From contig NW_025062477.1 in assembly GCF_000002995.4 (NCBI RefSeq), forward strand, positions 1,692,001-1,756,000: 64,000 bases of DNA. Reading direction: 5' to 3'. The notes under the pieces were generated by a model. The model was not told the origin of the DNA. It did no database searches and saw nothing but the letters and a program-made list of their open reading frames with translations. The position numbers and the translations under genes were made by a program. The DNA comes from Brugia malayi. Taxonomy: Eukaryota; Nematoda; Chromadorea; Rhabditida; Onchocercidae. Of this stretch, positions 14,156 to 31,833 are shown in pieces (positions within the stretch are counted from its first letter, which is position 1; each line of letters starts with the position of its first letter).

Positions 14156-17100
14156 TTGTATGCAACCTTTGAATAAATAAAAAATTGGATTTAAATTTTA
14201 GTAAAGATCAAGAATCACACAATATAAGTATGATAGTAAAGAATTTTGCTAATATCATTAATTATTTGCTACTGTTTTTGTTCGTTTACACAACTTTATT
14301 GGCTGGTTAAAAATTAATTAGAAATTAAATAGAAAGAAGAGGTAATGAATTGAACGTTGTTTTTGAAATTTTAAAATTTTCCTAAAAAATATAAAATGGA
14401 AAGGAAAAATTAAGTGAAAAGTATTATTTAGTAGGTTTGGTTTCTTTTTTGAAAATGTTAATAGATGTCAAATCATTTATTCATTTGTCCTTTCTTGTCT
14501 CTTCTATAAATCAATGTACTATTATTATATTTCTGTTGGGATATTGAATTGAAGAAGGAGAAAGAGAACAAATGAACTATTAAAGAGGTGATAAATGCCA
14601 CCTGCTGCTAGGAGGAAGTTAATATTGAATTAATTAAGCAACGAAAAGGTAGTAAAACGCTTAATAATTGATTAACTGAAATAGACTTTTTGGAAAATGC
14701 CAAATAGAACACTAAATTATTCATCAATCCTTATCAATATTTGAAAATTTAAGTGCATTAAAAGTTAATTTAAATTTGATTAGCTTGAATATATACAAAT
14801 GAAGGAGATTTTGCCAGAGATTTGCATTGATTTTAGGCGGAAATGTCTGAATTGCGCGCATTCTTTGAGCAAATAATCAAAGAAGCACAAATTTTGTAAT
14901 TAAAAATTTTAAAAATAAATGACAAATCATACTTTAATTTGGATATTGTAAATAATTAATTATACTACTAATTATTCATCACAACTCTCTCAACTCTTTA
15001 GTTTTGGCCAACATTTTACTGTTTGTTTGATTAATTATCAGCCAATATTGGTGTAATTGAAATTCCTAAGAAAATTTTAAAATTAAATGATAAATATTTA
15101 GCAATTGTAAAAAAAAAAAAAAAAGGAAAATGTTTAGTTCCACCGTACGTGGCTCGAACAACAGCAGCAGTTGTAGAGGTACGTGAAGGACAAAATGTTA
15201 CTTTGTCATGTCGAGCATTTGGTGATCCACCACCGACTGTCGTATGGAGGAGACAAGATCGACAGATTATCCGATTTAATGGTGTTACTGGCTATGGAGG
15301 TTAATAAAATTTATGATTTGTAAGCTTATGAAAGTAAACTCATTTGGAATTTAATTTTTAGAAAGGTTAGCAAAAATAAATGGAACTTAATGCAAATTAA
15401 TAATTACAGTTATTATAATGTTAAAAAATTTAAACATTGTTCATTTTTAGCAACTGTATTTAATGGTTCTGATATGACAATTATTAAAGTAAGCCGTAAA
15501 CATATGAGTGAATATATTTGTGTCGCAAGTAATGGTGTACCACCAGATGAGTCCTGGACTGTGAAACTTCATGTTACATGTAAGTTATCATATCAGTAAC
15601 AATAAAAATTATTCAAATTACTAGTTGTAGTATGATTTTAAAATTTTCACTCATAATATATGTGATTTTAAAATTTTATGAAAAATAAATTTCTTGTTGT
15701 ACGTTTATGTATTGATAAAAACTATTGTAAATAGCTTTTTCAATGTTAAAGAATAATATATTGAGATGAAAGAATAATATATTGAAAAATTTTATTTCAA
15801 ATTTAAAGAATAATATATTGAGAAGAATAATGGTGAAATTACTTCTTAGCTTAACTTTGGCAAAGTTTTCTCGAGAAATATTTCAAATGATCATATTACT
15901 TTTGAAATGTTGCAGTTGAGCCAACGGTTGTACCGCAAGCTGAAATTGTTCAGGTAGCACTTGGTAATCAGATTAGCTTAGTTTGTAATGTGGAAGCTTG
16001 GCCAAAGCCATTAGTGAAATGGGGAAAAAATGGACAAGAAATATTCAACTCATCAACATTTTCATTTGTATGTTAAAAAGTTAAACCATCACTTTCATTT
16101 TGATTTATTTATTAAAAATTTTTTCATTTATTTCAAAATTTGATGATAAAATTTGTAAAAATTTTCATTCCATCTGAGTGAATAATACGAGTAAAAAAAT
16201 CAAAAAGTTAAAAAAATGATTGAAATAATTTGAAAATATTCAAATTTTAAATTTTCAGTCAAATGAAGTATCAGGCAGATATTGTAGCATACACATATTA
16301 ACTATCAAAAATATTAGCAAAAATGAATTTGGTACATATCGATGTATTGCGATAAATGATAACGGTGAACATTTTGCTGATATTATTGTGAAAGGTAAAA
16401 GTTTGTGAATTTAAAGAAAAAAAAAATTTCGTTTCTTCAATTTGAATTTGACACAATCTTTTGAAGTGAACTTAAAAAGTTTGGTATAATATGGATAATA
16501 TCAAAAAAAAAAAAGAAAGATATTAATTAAAATGTATGAATAATCAATTATGCTTTATTTGCTTATTTCTCTTTAACATTACCATTTGAAAAATAAATTA
16601 AATAGAATTCAAGTTTTAGATTTTCAGTCACACTGACGAATTTTTAAACAATTCATTACAAATTTTTTATTTTTTATTTTTTTTTTTTAGAAGGAAGCTC
16701 AGCATACAATAAATTTGCAGCAATGTTTATTGAGGGTTTGTTTATTTTATGATGTTGAAAATTTCAAAAGTATTTTGAATTAACTCTTACGAGAATTATA
16801 CAAAATTTATATATCATTCATTGTATTGAATTATTATTTATTGACAAATAGTAGGGAAAATCGTGATAATCTTTGGAAATTTTATTATTTTAGATTTTAT
16901 TGAGAAAATTTTTTCATTTCTAGCAGAAAGAATAAGTAAGATTTGATGAAAAAAAAAAAAAAAATCTGAAAAGTATAAAGTATAGTAAAATAGAATGTTG
17001 TAGCATTGATCTGATCAATTGATTCAATCAGATCAACTTCGAATCATTCAAATATTTTATCATTTTGAACAAATTTACAAACTGTTTTCAATGTGTTCAC

Positions 17101-17562
17101 TTAATATTTTAATTTTGCAAATATTTTGCATGAAACTATCAATTATTATTGTTCAAATAACATTAAGCCAAAGCCAAGAAAGGAACTTATCAAATGAAAA
17201 TGCAAAAAAAATTCCTACAAACTTACTTTTGACTAACTTTTATTAATCAGATGGTTTAAAGCTTTAAAGCTGAGTTTAGTATTATGTTATAGCATTTATG
17301 ATCAAATTTTTATAATATAGAAGATGATGAAGCGATCAATTTTAGTATTTCTATTAAAAAAAAAAAGAAAATGATTCATCTGATTGATAAAATATGAATG
17401 ATTAATCATTGCAAATTTTAAAATTAAATTTTCACCTGCACTGCACTATATTATAATATTTTAGAATAATATATCCCCTTAAAAACTCTAACTGATGCCG
17501 TTGCGACATCAGCATCCTTGTTATTTCTAGGTTCCGGATATCCGGATCATGATAGTGATGAC

Positions 17563-17597
<35 letters not shown>

Positions 17598-17928
17598 CGA
17601 TGACAGTGATAATGATAATAACAACGGCAACACTATTAATAACAATGATTACAGCGATAATCATTCTATCATATCACCATACAAATTAGAAAATTCTTCT
17701 AATTCTATGAGGAAATCGGCTGAAACATTTCAAATTGAACCGTATTCAGGAAGATTCCTCTCAACACATTCTTCTCAATATCGAAAGGGTGTGCATGTTG
17801 ATAATGATAATGATTATACTGATTGTAATAGTGATAATAATCATGGTATTTTGTTTATGTTTCTCATAGCATGCTGCATGCTATTAGTGATTGGATTAAT
17901 GTATGTGTTACTGAATGCTAGGAGATAA
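10129..17928 (+). CDS. rig-5: RIG-5/DIP-like neuronal immunoglobulin-superfamily adhesion protein
   Basis: Exons 10129-10183, 12461-12576, 13041-13094, 13274-13354, 13474-13552, 15138-15299, 15451-15579, 15916-16067, 16259-16394, 16691-16735 and 17531-17928, all phase-consistent, give 468 residues. A signal peptide (MSASSILLLPPIFCYIF) is followed by three Ig domains. Domain 1 has VEFRCQV and GGYSCQL cysteines. Domain 2 has VTLSCRAFGDPPPTVVWRR and SEYICVASN. Domain 3 has ISLVCNVEAWPKPLVKW and GTYRCIAINDNG. After a linker comes an Asp-rich and Asn-rich stretch, then one hydrophobic segment (ILFMFLIACCMLLVIGLMYV) and a short basic end. This three-Ig layout is that of lachesin, IgLON, Drosophila DIP and C. 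elegans RIG-5, cell-surface proteins in neuronal recognition. The 2.3-kb first intron and the signal exon assignment are inferred from phase and the signal peptide. Confidence 0.85.
11593..11762. repeat. 64-bp tandem repeat, about 2.7 copies, in RIG-5-like intron 1
   Basis: The unit begins TAAATTTGTTCTAAATCACC and recurs at 11593, 11657 and 11721. The first two copies are almost identical and the third has a C-to-T change and stops early. Confidence 0.9.
12099..12132. repeat. GA-rich simple repeat in RIG-5-like intron 1
   Basis: A run of alternating G and A interrupted by AAA. It is a plain microsatellite. Confidence 0.85.
17556..17606 (+). repeat. GAT/GAC microsatellite encoding a poly-Asp tract
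   Basis: An in-frame run of GAT and GAC codons inside the last exon of the RIG-5-like gene gives a long Asp tract, followed by a mixed Asp/Asn/Ser region. It lies between the Ig domains and the membrane segment, so the tract would be extracellular and close to the membrane. Confidence 0.9.
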
Positions 17929-19084
17929 GGTGTCACATATGAATTCATAAAACTTTTGTTTATTTTTTGATAACATCATTTAAAATTTTTCTTTCAAAAA
18001 TTTGATTTTCCATTCAATATGGAATGTATTTTGTTAATAACCGGATCCGGAAATAACACTTACTTAATGAACTATTAGCGTATGTCTGATTTAATTCTGA
18101 AAATTTAACTTTCACTGAATTACTTGTCCTCTCTCGCACGTTGACACTATATAACTCTATTCTTGTTTAAAATAAAATCAACCAAAATTCTTCATATTCT
18201 GATGATGCGAGCAAAAATAACTTTTAATAAATATTTGAAAATTTTTTAAATTTCAGATTACATTGATCCTCTGATTTAAAAGTTTACTGTTACAATAAAA
18301 TTATCATAAAAGTTAATTTTGTCTTAATCAAAATCATTCTGATAATTAAATTTTATCCATTTTTATTCATTTAAAAGCGCAAAATTTTCTACTCTTTCCC
18401 CATTTTTTCATCTTAATTTTTATTATCAGAAAAGCAATAAACAAATCAAAAATTCTTTTTCAAATAAGTGAAAGAGAATAAAAAAGGGTTATATTTGCAA
18501 AAAAATTTTTTATAGACACTGCAAATAATCAGTCCTGATAACAACTGATAGCGTTTCATATCATTTTACACGAAATAAACAACAAAAATTTTAGTTTTAG
18601 AAATGAATGCAAAAATTAAAAATTAAAAATTTCAAAAAGCGATTTAGCTAAATGAAACGCTAGACGTTAAGACTTGTTCAAGTGATTTACACTTTGAGAA
18701 TTTTAAATTTATCTTTTTTCTTTTCTCAAATGTATTTTTTTTTTTTTCTAAAAGCCCAGTTTTTTGAAAAATTAAGGTATAAGTTTGAATTTGATGATCA
18801 AATATGATTAATTTTACATAGAATTGATAAATATTATGATATCGAATTTCTAACAGCTATTATTAATTTCAGATCACATACAAGCACAAACTTCAACAGC
18901 TGGTAAGTAACTTGCATTTTTCTTTATACTTACTTTTCTCTGTTATTCAAGGAAACTTCACCATCAGTACTACCTTTTCTTTTATCTCAGATCTTAGATA
19001 GTTCATAAATTATTACAACAAAATCTATGTGAATTTTAAAAGAAATTTCCATTCAAATAAACTAACATTTCTTATTAGTATCAC

Positions 19085-19116
<32 letters not shown>

Positions 19117-21187
19117 ATTCCACATTTCCCACACAAATTTACAAATTCCAATAAAAATTTTAATGAAGTTCAATCAATTTTAAGGAGAAAGAGGAAAGCG
19201 AAGTTCGCTATGGAAATCATATTGTATTGCTCAAATTGTTTACTATTTCATTAGTTTACATTTGTTGCATCCATTGAAAATTGCAAAACGATAATTTTTC
19301 TTTTGAAAAATTTTTGTTTATGCAATCAATAATTGATATATATGTTAGAGAGTTTTGCGAGAGATTATCAAAAATCTTGAGAATGGTTAAATTTATGTTT
19401 TATCTGTTACAACATTCTCGAATTTATAATATGAATTATAATTCCATCTTGTTAACTTATTTTAAATGCTACTGAAACAATAAAAATTATCCAAACCAAT
19501 TTAAATTTTAACCAAATAACTTGCAGATATTTAAGAAAAATATTCAACTTTTTCGCACAAATTTCCTTTCCATTAATATATTAAGCAAAAGATTATGAAA
19601 TTTTAGCATATTTTAATTTAATTAGTTCATTCAGAGATTAGATTTCATCAAATTTGAAAAAATTATGTTGACTGAATTTATTTCTAGCATTAATTTTATT
19701 TGCTTAATAAACATTGATCCACTGATACAGTTTAACTTTAAAAAAAGAAAAAATTTTTTATTTATGAACTTTCAAGTTTCAAGCTTAAAAGTCCATGAAT
19801 CTTCTACTCCTGGAAAATTTAAAAAAAAAGAAAAATTTCTAAAATCACTAAAAAAAAATCTCTAAATATCTCTAAAGGATTTTCCGGAGCAATATTTTCA
19901 GGAAATAATATTCTTACCTTTGACCTGATAAATCGATATTAAAAAAACATTTTCCGAATTTTTGTAAAGAATAATTATTCTTCCCTATTTTTATTATAAT
20001 AAATTGTATTATCATTTGTTGCATTCACTTAAAGTTCTATATTTAGCTGAAATTCTTTACCTACAAACTTTCAAATTTTTTTTTGCAAATAATTAACTAC
20101 GAAATGAGGTTACATATTATGGCCTAGCAAACTTTTTTTGGCCAAGATTTATAATTCTCATTCTATTCAATTACTATTCAAGTAAAATGTACAATAATAA
20201 ATGACAGTAAGAATAGTTGATGGGGACATTTTCTGTAAAATTTCACTGGTTTATTGTTTGATGTTAAAACGGAATCGGTTCTTCCGGAAGAAAATCACTG
20301 ATTACTCATAATAATGTGACGATGCTATGAAAACATAAGTATGAAACTTCCGAGTCAAAGAAACAAATTCAGTCAGCTAATAGAAGATTATGAGAGGAAG
20401 GTGAACTGGACGTGAACCAGATATGAACCGGATATGAACCACTTAATCAGGTAAAACTCACCTATACACTTTCATTTCCTCCAATAATATCAATACTGGA
20501 AAACATCCAGAATTTCGACTAAGCAATTGAAAGAGTGCGATATTAGTTAGAAAGTGATGAAGGAGTGTTAGACATAGATTAATTAGATTGTGTAGTGTTA
20601 CTAATGATTGAAAGAAGAGAGAGAAAAAGGAAAAGAGAGAAGGAGGGAAAGAGAGAGAGATGGGACAAAGGAAGAAAGAGCAAAAAAGAAAAGAAAAGAA
20701 TAATGGTGTTGATTATTTTTAATTCCGAGGAATCACTGAAGGATTTAGCGGGGACGTTACCAGTTTTTTTTTTTGACAGCTGTTGCCTGATTACGAGAGA
20801 AAGATGAAATATTGATTGCACATTCTCGGGCAGAAAGTGAGGTGAGTGGCACTTTTGTCTTGCTGCTTTATGCGCCTCAACGCATGAATTTAGTTGAAGA
20901 GCTATTGTTGTTATTGTTGTTGTTGTTGTTTTTGTTGTTGTTGAAAGTGATGGAAATAAGTTTTATGGCTTTAAGAGTAGATAATTTACAAATTTATGCA
21001 TAATTTATTATAAACTAGGTATCACAATACTCTAGTTTCTTTATTTTTTTTTGAATTTTATATCTGTAATCTTGTTCTATTACACAGAATTTTTTTTTCT
21101 TTTTTTTTTTTGTTTTTCGTTTACTCCTTTCTAATTTTAATTTGGAAGTTATTAAAATTGAATTTAGTACGTTATATTTGTTGGAAA
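17929..21187. other. Region between RIG-5-like gene and aconitase
   Basis: Apart from the candidate cassette exon (18873-18902) and its possible partner (19777-19865), no coding sequence was recognised. It contains A/T homopolymers (for example 19084-19112), a G/A-rich purine stretch at 20610-20700 and a TTG/TTGTTG repeat near 20907-20944. The open frames over these are compositional artefacts. The right end is the presumed aconitase promoter. Confidence 0.5.
18873..18902 (+). other. Candidate 30-nt cassette exon downstream of the RIG-5-like terminal exon
   Basis: A clean acceptor (TTAATTTCAG) and a perfect donor (GTAAGT) frame 30 nt that enter and leave in phase 1, the same phase used by the preceding RIG-5-like exon at 16691-16735. 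It would encode DHIQAQTSTA. A following open exon could be 19777-19865 (acceptor CTTTCAAG, phase 1, ending in a Lys-rich tail and stop). If real, skipping 17531-17928 would give an isoform without the Asp tract and membrane segment. There is no conservation evidence, so this is tentative. Confidence 0.3.
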
Positions 21188-26355
<5,168 letters not shown>

Positions 26356-29021
26356 TTCATTTCATGTTTCTATGACAGAAAATAGAAATAAGATGAAGAG
26401 ATTGGTGATTGCTCTGAATTTTAGCGAATGATTAAGTTATAACATTTGTCCGCATATTTAGTTCACTTTTGTACTAATTTCACTCCCAAAATTTTCTATC
26501 TCATCTTCATATTTTAGTATTTCCAAAACAAATAATGACTGTCCAAAGTGATCTTAATGCGAATGTTTATATCAGCTAGTTTCCGATGATATTTCCTTAT
26601 GTATTGCATTTATTGGAAGAAATTAATTTTGGAAATCGACTTGATAAATTAGAGGGAGAAGACTTAATCAATATTACTTCTGAATTTTTCAGGATTGAGT
26701 GATTGGTCTGTGTGTAAACATGAGATGTATCCCTTATTATATATTGTATAAGTGATCCTCTGATTTTGTTCGATTTCTAATTCTTGTGATAAAATGTTCA
26801 AGTTAGTATTTAGTAGGATTCTTTTGTGCATGTTGATTGCAGTCATTTTGGATAGTTGGGCGGTTCTTGATACTTCCCGTTTTTGTTTGTAATGATTGTA
26901 CTGCTCATAATGCCTCATGTACTTTAATAATAATCTCATTGATTTCAAGTTTCTTCTGATGTTTTTGCATTTTGACATTTCAGGAGCATCAAAGAGAATT
27001 TTTCGTAAGAGAATTTTCGGAAATACAAATTCTTGTGGGTAGTTAATAGGTTTGGAATTAATAGTTCTCTATACAAAGGGCTGTTAGAGGAAAGGAATAT
27101 TGAATCAAACTGAGTACAATTATCGTTTCTCATCCTAAATAATAACATACATATTAATTTATGATGCATTTAAATGCGTGTTCGAAGTTATACTGAGGAG
27201 TTTTATTTATTATACAGTGATGTAAAAACAGAAAGCGAATCACAACAAATGTATATTGCTCGATAGGTGGATAGCATCTAATATTTAACTTTGTATGAGA
27301 GTTAATGGATAGGTATGTTCAGGGATGGATTTTAAATTCATTTATAGATTTTGATTTAAGAACAATCAAAGTATGAGTATAGCTGACTATAATATTTCCT
27401 TATTGTAGTCTAGGGCAGCTTTTCAAAATTTTCAGCAATATGAGTATTAATTATATGTCATTCGAAATTTTTCAAAGATTAAATTTAAGATCTTTATTAA
27501 CAGTAGAATGGATGTAAATAAAATAAAAAGATAAATTTTAGTGTTATCAAATTTTGTTTTAATTAAATACTAAATGTATTTAAACTTAATTGATTATATT
27601 ATTTGCATTGCACATGATCTGCTCACATTCGATCGTGGTCATTTGACAACTTAAAACTTTTAGAACTTCCTCTTCTAATTTCATGTTTGCTATTACTTAA
27701 ACAGTAATCAAGCAGAAAAGTACTGTAATTTAAATTCATTGCTTTTTTTTTGTACTCATGTAAAATTCTTAGCAGGGCATAGTGATGCTCATTCAAGTAG
27801 CGTTGAAAAAGAAAATCGAAGTGTAGTGCCGTACTAATGATTCTGATCGATTCGAAATGATGCGTTATTTTCTTTTTCCAGAATCTAAAATTTTCTACCA
27901 TTGATTGGAGCGCTTTTTTTTTTAAGTTTGAAATTTCAATCAAATTACAGTCAAAAATATGAATTTAAAAATTGTGATGGATTATAGTTAATACTAATAA
28001 TTACGTTAAAATCGATACAAAAGAAAATTAATTGTTTTGCGAGTTTTTTTTTTTCGCAATTTCACCATCATTTCAAATACTACGAAAAATAATCATGACA
28101 TGATAAGAAATTGATAAAAAAATATGACATGACAAAACTGTCAACGACAAATGAGTATTTTATTTTTGAACTTTATAATTTAAATTTCCTACATTAAGCA
28201 ACATGTCAGAATGGTAAAAATAGGAAAAAATCACTTCTGACTGAACTTTTTTGAAACTGTTCACGAAGAAATCATAAATTAATAAAATCCGATCAAATCA
28301 TTTAAAAAAATTTTGTTAGAAATTTGAAAAAAAGAATGAAAGAATGAACGGAACAAATGAATAAATGAAGTTGATAACAAATGAATAAATGAGTGATAAT
28401 TGATAACAAATGAACAAACCAATTGATGCATAGTCGATATCCTCAATGGCACTCTCTTAAGGGTCGTAAGATTGAAAACTGAGAATGTATTAGATAAAGG
28501 TGAGAAATTAATGCAAAGTGCCTACGTTAGAAATTCGGAAAAACTAACAACAAACATCAAAAAATCTTTGAAAGAATTCAGGAAATTTTATATTAGTGAT
28601 AGATTTATATTAAATGAATGAAAACGCAACTAATTTCAAATTGAAACTTATATTCTATATGCTTCATATACACATACTATTAGTTTAAATAAAAAGCAAA
28701 AGTTGAAGGGACGTTTCTGACAACTGATATTAAAAGCTTTAAAAAATGTCACAATTACTCACAATGACAAAATAGCAAATATCAAATATCAAGACTTCCA
28801 GCTTGACTTATAAAAAAAAGTTACCTATTAAACACAACGTATTACCTAAAAAATTTCAAAACATCATTGTTTATCCTCTCTACATACTAACAAACGAATA
28901 TCATTAATTCCAAACTGAAAACAATCCCGAAAATCCCAACAGTAATACCACCCCGCCGATAAGCAAGCAATTAATTATAACTAAGGAAGTCTGGGAAAAG
29001 AAAATAGGGTGAAGATAAATA

Positions 29022-29135
29022 GGGACTTATTGGGCAGAACTGCCCGAACGAAGACAATAGGGACTTACTGGGCAGAACTGCCCGAACGAAGACAATAGGG
29101 ACTTACTGGGCAGAACTGCCCGAACGAAGACAACT
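29022..29135. repeat. 38-bp tandem repeat, three copies, with internal inverted repeat
   Basis: Units start at 29022, 29060 and 29098. Each contains GGGCAGAACTGCCC, an inverted repeat with 6-bp arms and a 2-nt spacer. Unit 1 differs from units 2 and 3 by one base (TTATTGG versus TTACTGG). It is markedly less AT-rich than the flanks. Confidence 0.95.
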
Positions 29136-29745
29136 ACAATGGTCGCCCTCCTCCTTCTTACACTGCTCTCCCTGTCAATGCACACAAAGATGCCAAGCAG
29201 TCTTCTTCCGTTTTCTGATCGCATACAGTAATACTTTTCGTTTTGCACGCAAGCAGGTCGATTCATGGATGAATTTGTCTTCTTCCGAAGCACACTAACT
29301 ATACTACTAGTGTATTGCATCAGACTAAGCAATGAGTAATTTGTCACGTCATGCTGGAGTGGCTTTTGTATCAGTCAGACAAGACCGCCCCAAGAGAGAG
29401 AGGGAATAGAATATATGTTGACTTCTTCGGGATTTCTGTACGTATTGATGGGTGAATTCTACCATTCCAGCAAAATTTGCATATATGATTTCAGGGGAGC
29501 GATGTTGTCAGCAGACTAACAAAGATGAGAACTTCAGCGCAGTCACCGATCTGTCGACCTGAAAAGGAATAAAGTGCTCCTGTAGTATAACCAAAAAAAG
29601 AAAAAGACTCCGCTGCAATCAGTAAATAAAGTTAAGCACTCAAAAACTCTGTTAGGTGAAATATGTGATAATACAATATGTACTGGTTATTATTTTACTC
29701 TAAATGAAATCATGAAATCGGAAAAACTGAATTGTCCTTAAAATA

Positions 29746-30766
29746 CAAATTGCAGCATTTTGTCAATAATCAAAATTTAAATTTGAAATAAAAATTAATT
29801 TTAATATTAAGAATGATCTAAAACCATGATTACCTTAAAATTTAGTTGATTTCGCGAAACAAATAGTGCTGGAAACTTAATTATTAGAGTTTAATTTACT
29901 ATTTAAGTTGAAAAATGACCACACCGAATGTGAACAGTGCCCATACAGAGCATGGAAAATAATCAATTAAGTTCAAATTATGTCTTTTTTCTAATTAAAT
30001 TATATTTTTTAGTAGTTTAAACACCTAATTAAATTGAGATTTGCTAATACCACAACTTATTTTCCAGTTCTATATACAAAAACTGGTGCAAATTGCAGCA
30101 TTTTCTTAATATTAAAAATTTAAATTTGAATTAAAATTCAATTTTAATTGCGAGAATGATTTGAAACTATCGCTGTTTAAAAATTTAATTAATTTTGATG
30201 CTGAAATAATGTTTAAAACTCAATTATTAAAATTATTTAAGTTGAAAAATGACCACACCGAATGTGACCAGTGCCCATACAGAGCATAGAAAATAATCAA
30301 TTAAGTTCAAATTATGCCTTTTTTCTAATTAAATATATTTTTTAGTAGTTCAAAATCATAATTAAATTGAAATTTGCTAATAATAGAACTTATTTTTAGT
30401 TTTATATAAAAGAAGTAATACAAATTGCAGCATTTTCTTAATAATAAAAATTTAAATTTGAATTAAAATTTAATTTTATTTCTTAAATTGAATTAAAACA
30501 ATTATTAATTGAAAATTTTATTAATTTTGCTGATGAATTTTTGCGCAAAAATTAAATGCAAAAGTGTATTTTCATATTTAAACTATAAAATGACCACACC
30601 ATACATGACCCGCCCCGGTGCAATGCATATTCAGTGGTAATGTAAATTTAGCAATTGAAATATTGTTGAATAATAAATTTGGGCGCAAATGTTGCTTGAA
30701 GTGAAGTAAAAATCATCGCTACAATTAAATGTGTGCTATTATCGATTGGATGTGATTTATGCTTCA
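29746..30766. repeat. Three degenerate ~338-bp tandem units upstream of the 5S gene
   Basis: The marker CAAATTGCAGCATTTT recurs at 29746, 30089 and 30421. The marker ATGACCACACC recurs with gacc at 29917, 30251 and 30592, giving spacings of about 332-343 bp. Units 1 and 2 share a long segment including CAGTGCCCATACAGAGCAT. Unit 3 is more diverged in its second half. The 5S rRNA sequence begins directly after unit 3. No coding potential was seen. Confidence 0.85.
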
Positions 30767-30768
30767 AC

Positions 30769-30890
30769 ATATTTGTGACAATGCCACGTTGAAAGCACGA
30801 CATCTCGTCCGATCTGTCAAGTTAAGCAACGTTGGGCCTGGTTAGTACTTGGATCGGAGACGGCCTGGGAATCCCAGGTGTTGTAGATAT
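30769..30890 (+). rRNA. 5S ribosomal RNA gene (single copy, somewhat diverged)
   Basis: The core GTTAAGCAACGTTGGGCCTG, then GTTAGTACTTGGATCGGAGA and CGGCCTGGGAATCCCAGGTG, is the eukaryotic 5S box A/IE/box C internal promoter and loop region, very close to the nematode 5S. The transcript would be about 122 nt. The 5' end ATATTTGTGAC and the 3' end GTTGTAGATAT pair along all 11 positions using G-U wobbles. T-rich sequence (TTCTTCTTTTTT) follows as an RNA polymerase III terminator. No SL1 RNA gene was seen beside it, although nematode 5S genes are often in 5S-SL1 arrays. It could be a functional variant or an orphan copy. Confidence 0.85.
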
Positions 30891-31833
30891 TTCTTCTTTT
30901 TTCTGGTAAATTAATAACTTATTAAATTTATGCAAGAAATTTTGATTAAATTTAACCTTTTATCAACATGAAACAATTTTGGAATATTTTGTCTTAAATT
31001 TATTCAGTTTGATTTTCGACTTTACTTCAGTTTCAATAAAATTTATTCATGGACATTTCAGGTTCAGTCTACTCTATTGTGTTTTCCTAGCTCTTCGGTT
31101 GATAATAATATCAATTCCAATTTAATAGTTGATTATACTGTTAGAAATATAGTTATCTCATTTTCAATTGTGTCCTTTTCAGAAGAAATTTTAATATATC
31201 TTGTTTCATTTGTCGCTTACCGGTTTTTACCTATTTTTCACTTAGTCCGTGCCCAAATATTGTTATCACATGTTGTTTATCAAATTTCAAAGAGATTTCC
31301 AGAAAAATACGCCAAATTTCTAAAAATTAACAAATAAACCAACAGTTCCCTAATGACGCATGTAAAAAAGGTGAGTAGGAGACTAATAAATTAAGTACAA
31401 AAAAAAAAAGAAAAAAAATCTTTGTCGGAAAGTATATTTCATCATTCAAACCAAATGATGATGTTCATTAAAAGGACGTCCAAAATGTTGATAATGTTGA
31501 AAATTTCTAGTTTTCTTTTTTTTTTTTAGAGAAACGATTCTTCATTTACTTCATCAAATCTTTTCGACCAATTCTTCACATTTGGGAAAATTTTCTTGCC
31601 TTTAAACGCTATTGTTTGGCATCGTAATTCTTTTTGGACTTTTGAATTTCATTCTGCTTTACATTTTGCTATTTTTTTCCAAAAATTTTGATTATGCATA
31701 TGAAAAAAACAAAAAAAAGGCTAGCTAAAATAACACCAATGACATTATGAAGATTTGTTGCAGCAATCTTATTGTTTCAATTATCATTTCTCTGATTTTT
31801 ACAATGACCAGTAAAGAAAGAAATGCAAAATTA

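Larger units (their letters stand above)
26356..30768. other. Gene-poor region between aconitase and 5S rRNA
   Basis: About 4.4 kb. The left part should hold the aconitase 3' UTR. Three tandem 38-bp units lie at 29022-29135 and three degenerate ~338-bp units at 29746-30766. Open frames on the minus strand around 26.7-27.2, 27.6-27.9 and 29.0-29.3 kb have no recognisable domains, splice context or family similarity and were not called. Confidence 0.6.

Noticed and set aside
20595..21003. Lys/Arg/Glu-rich and Leu-rich open frames before aconitase
   Set aside because: They are produced by a purine-rich stretch and a TTG repeat. No splice link to the aconitase or RIG-5-like gene was convincing.
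26664..27943. Minus-strand open frames of 74-106 residues downstream of aconitase
   Set aside because: No family resemblance, no signal or splice context. This is probably aconitase 3' UTR and intergenic DNA.
29027..29347. Minus-strand open frame of 106 residues over the 38-bp repeat
   Set aside because: Begins at a non-ATG codon and its C-terminal part is just translated tandem repeat.
31065..31337. Hydrophobic plus-strand open frame after the 5S gene with a TTTCAG acceptor
   Set aside because: The frame is open upstream to a stop without any ATG, no upstream exon fits, and no family was recognised.
28441..31400. Search for an SL1 RNA gene next to the 5S gene
   Set aside because: No sequence resembling the nematode SL1 leader was seen on either strand in the flanks.
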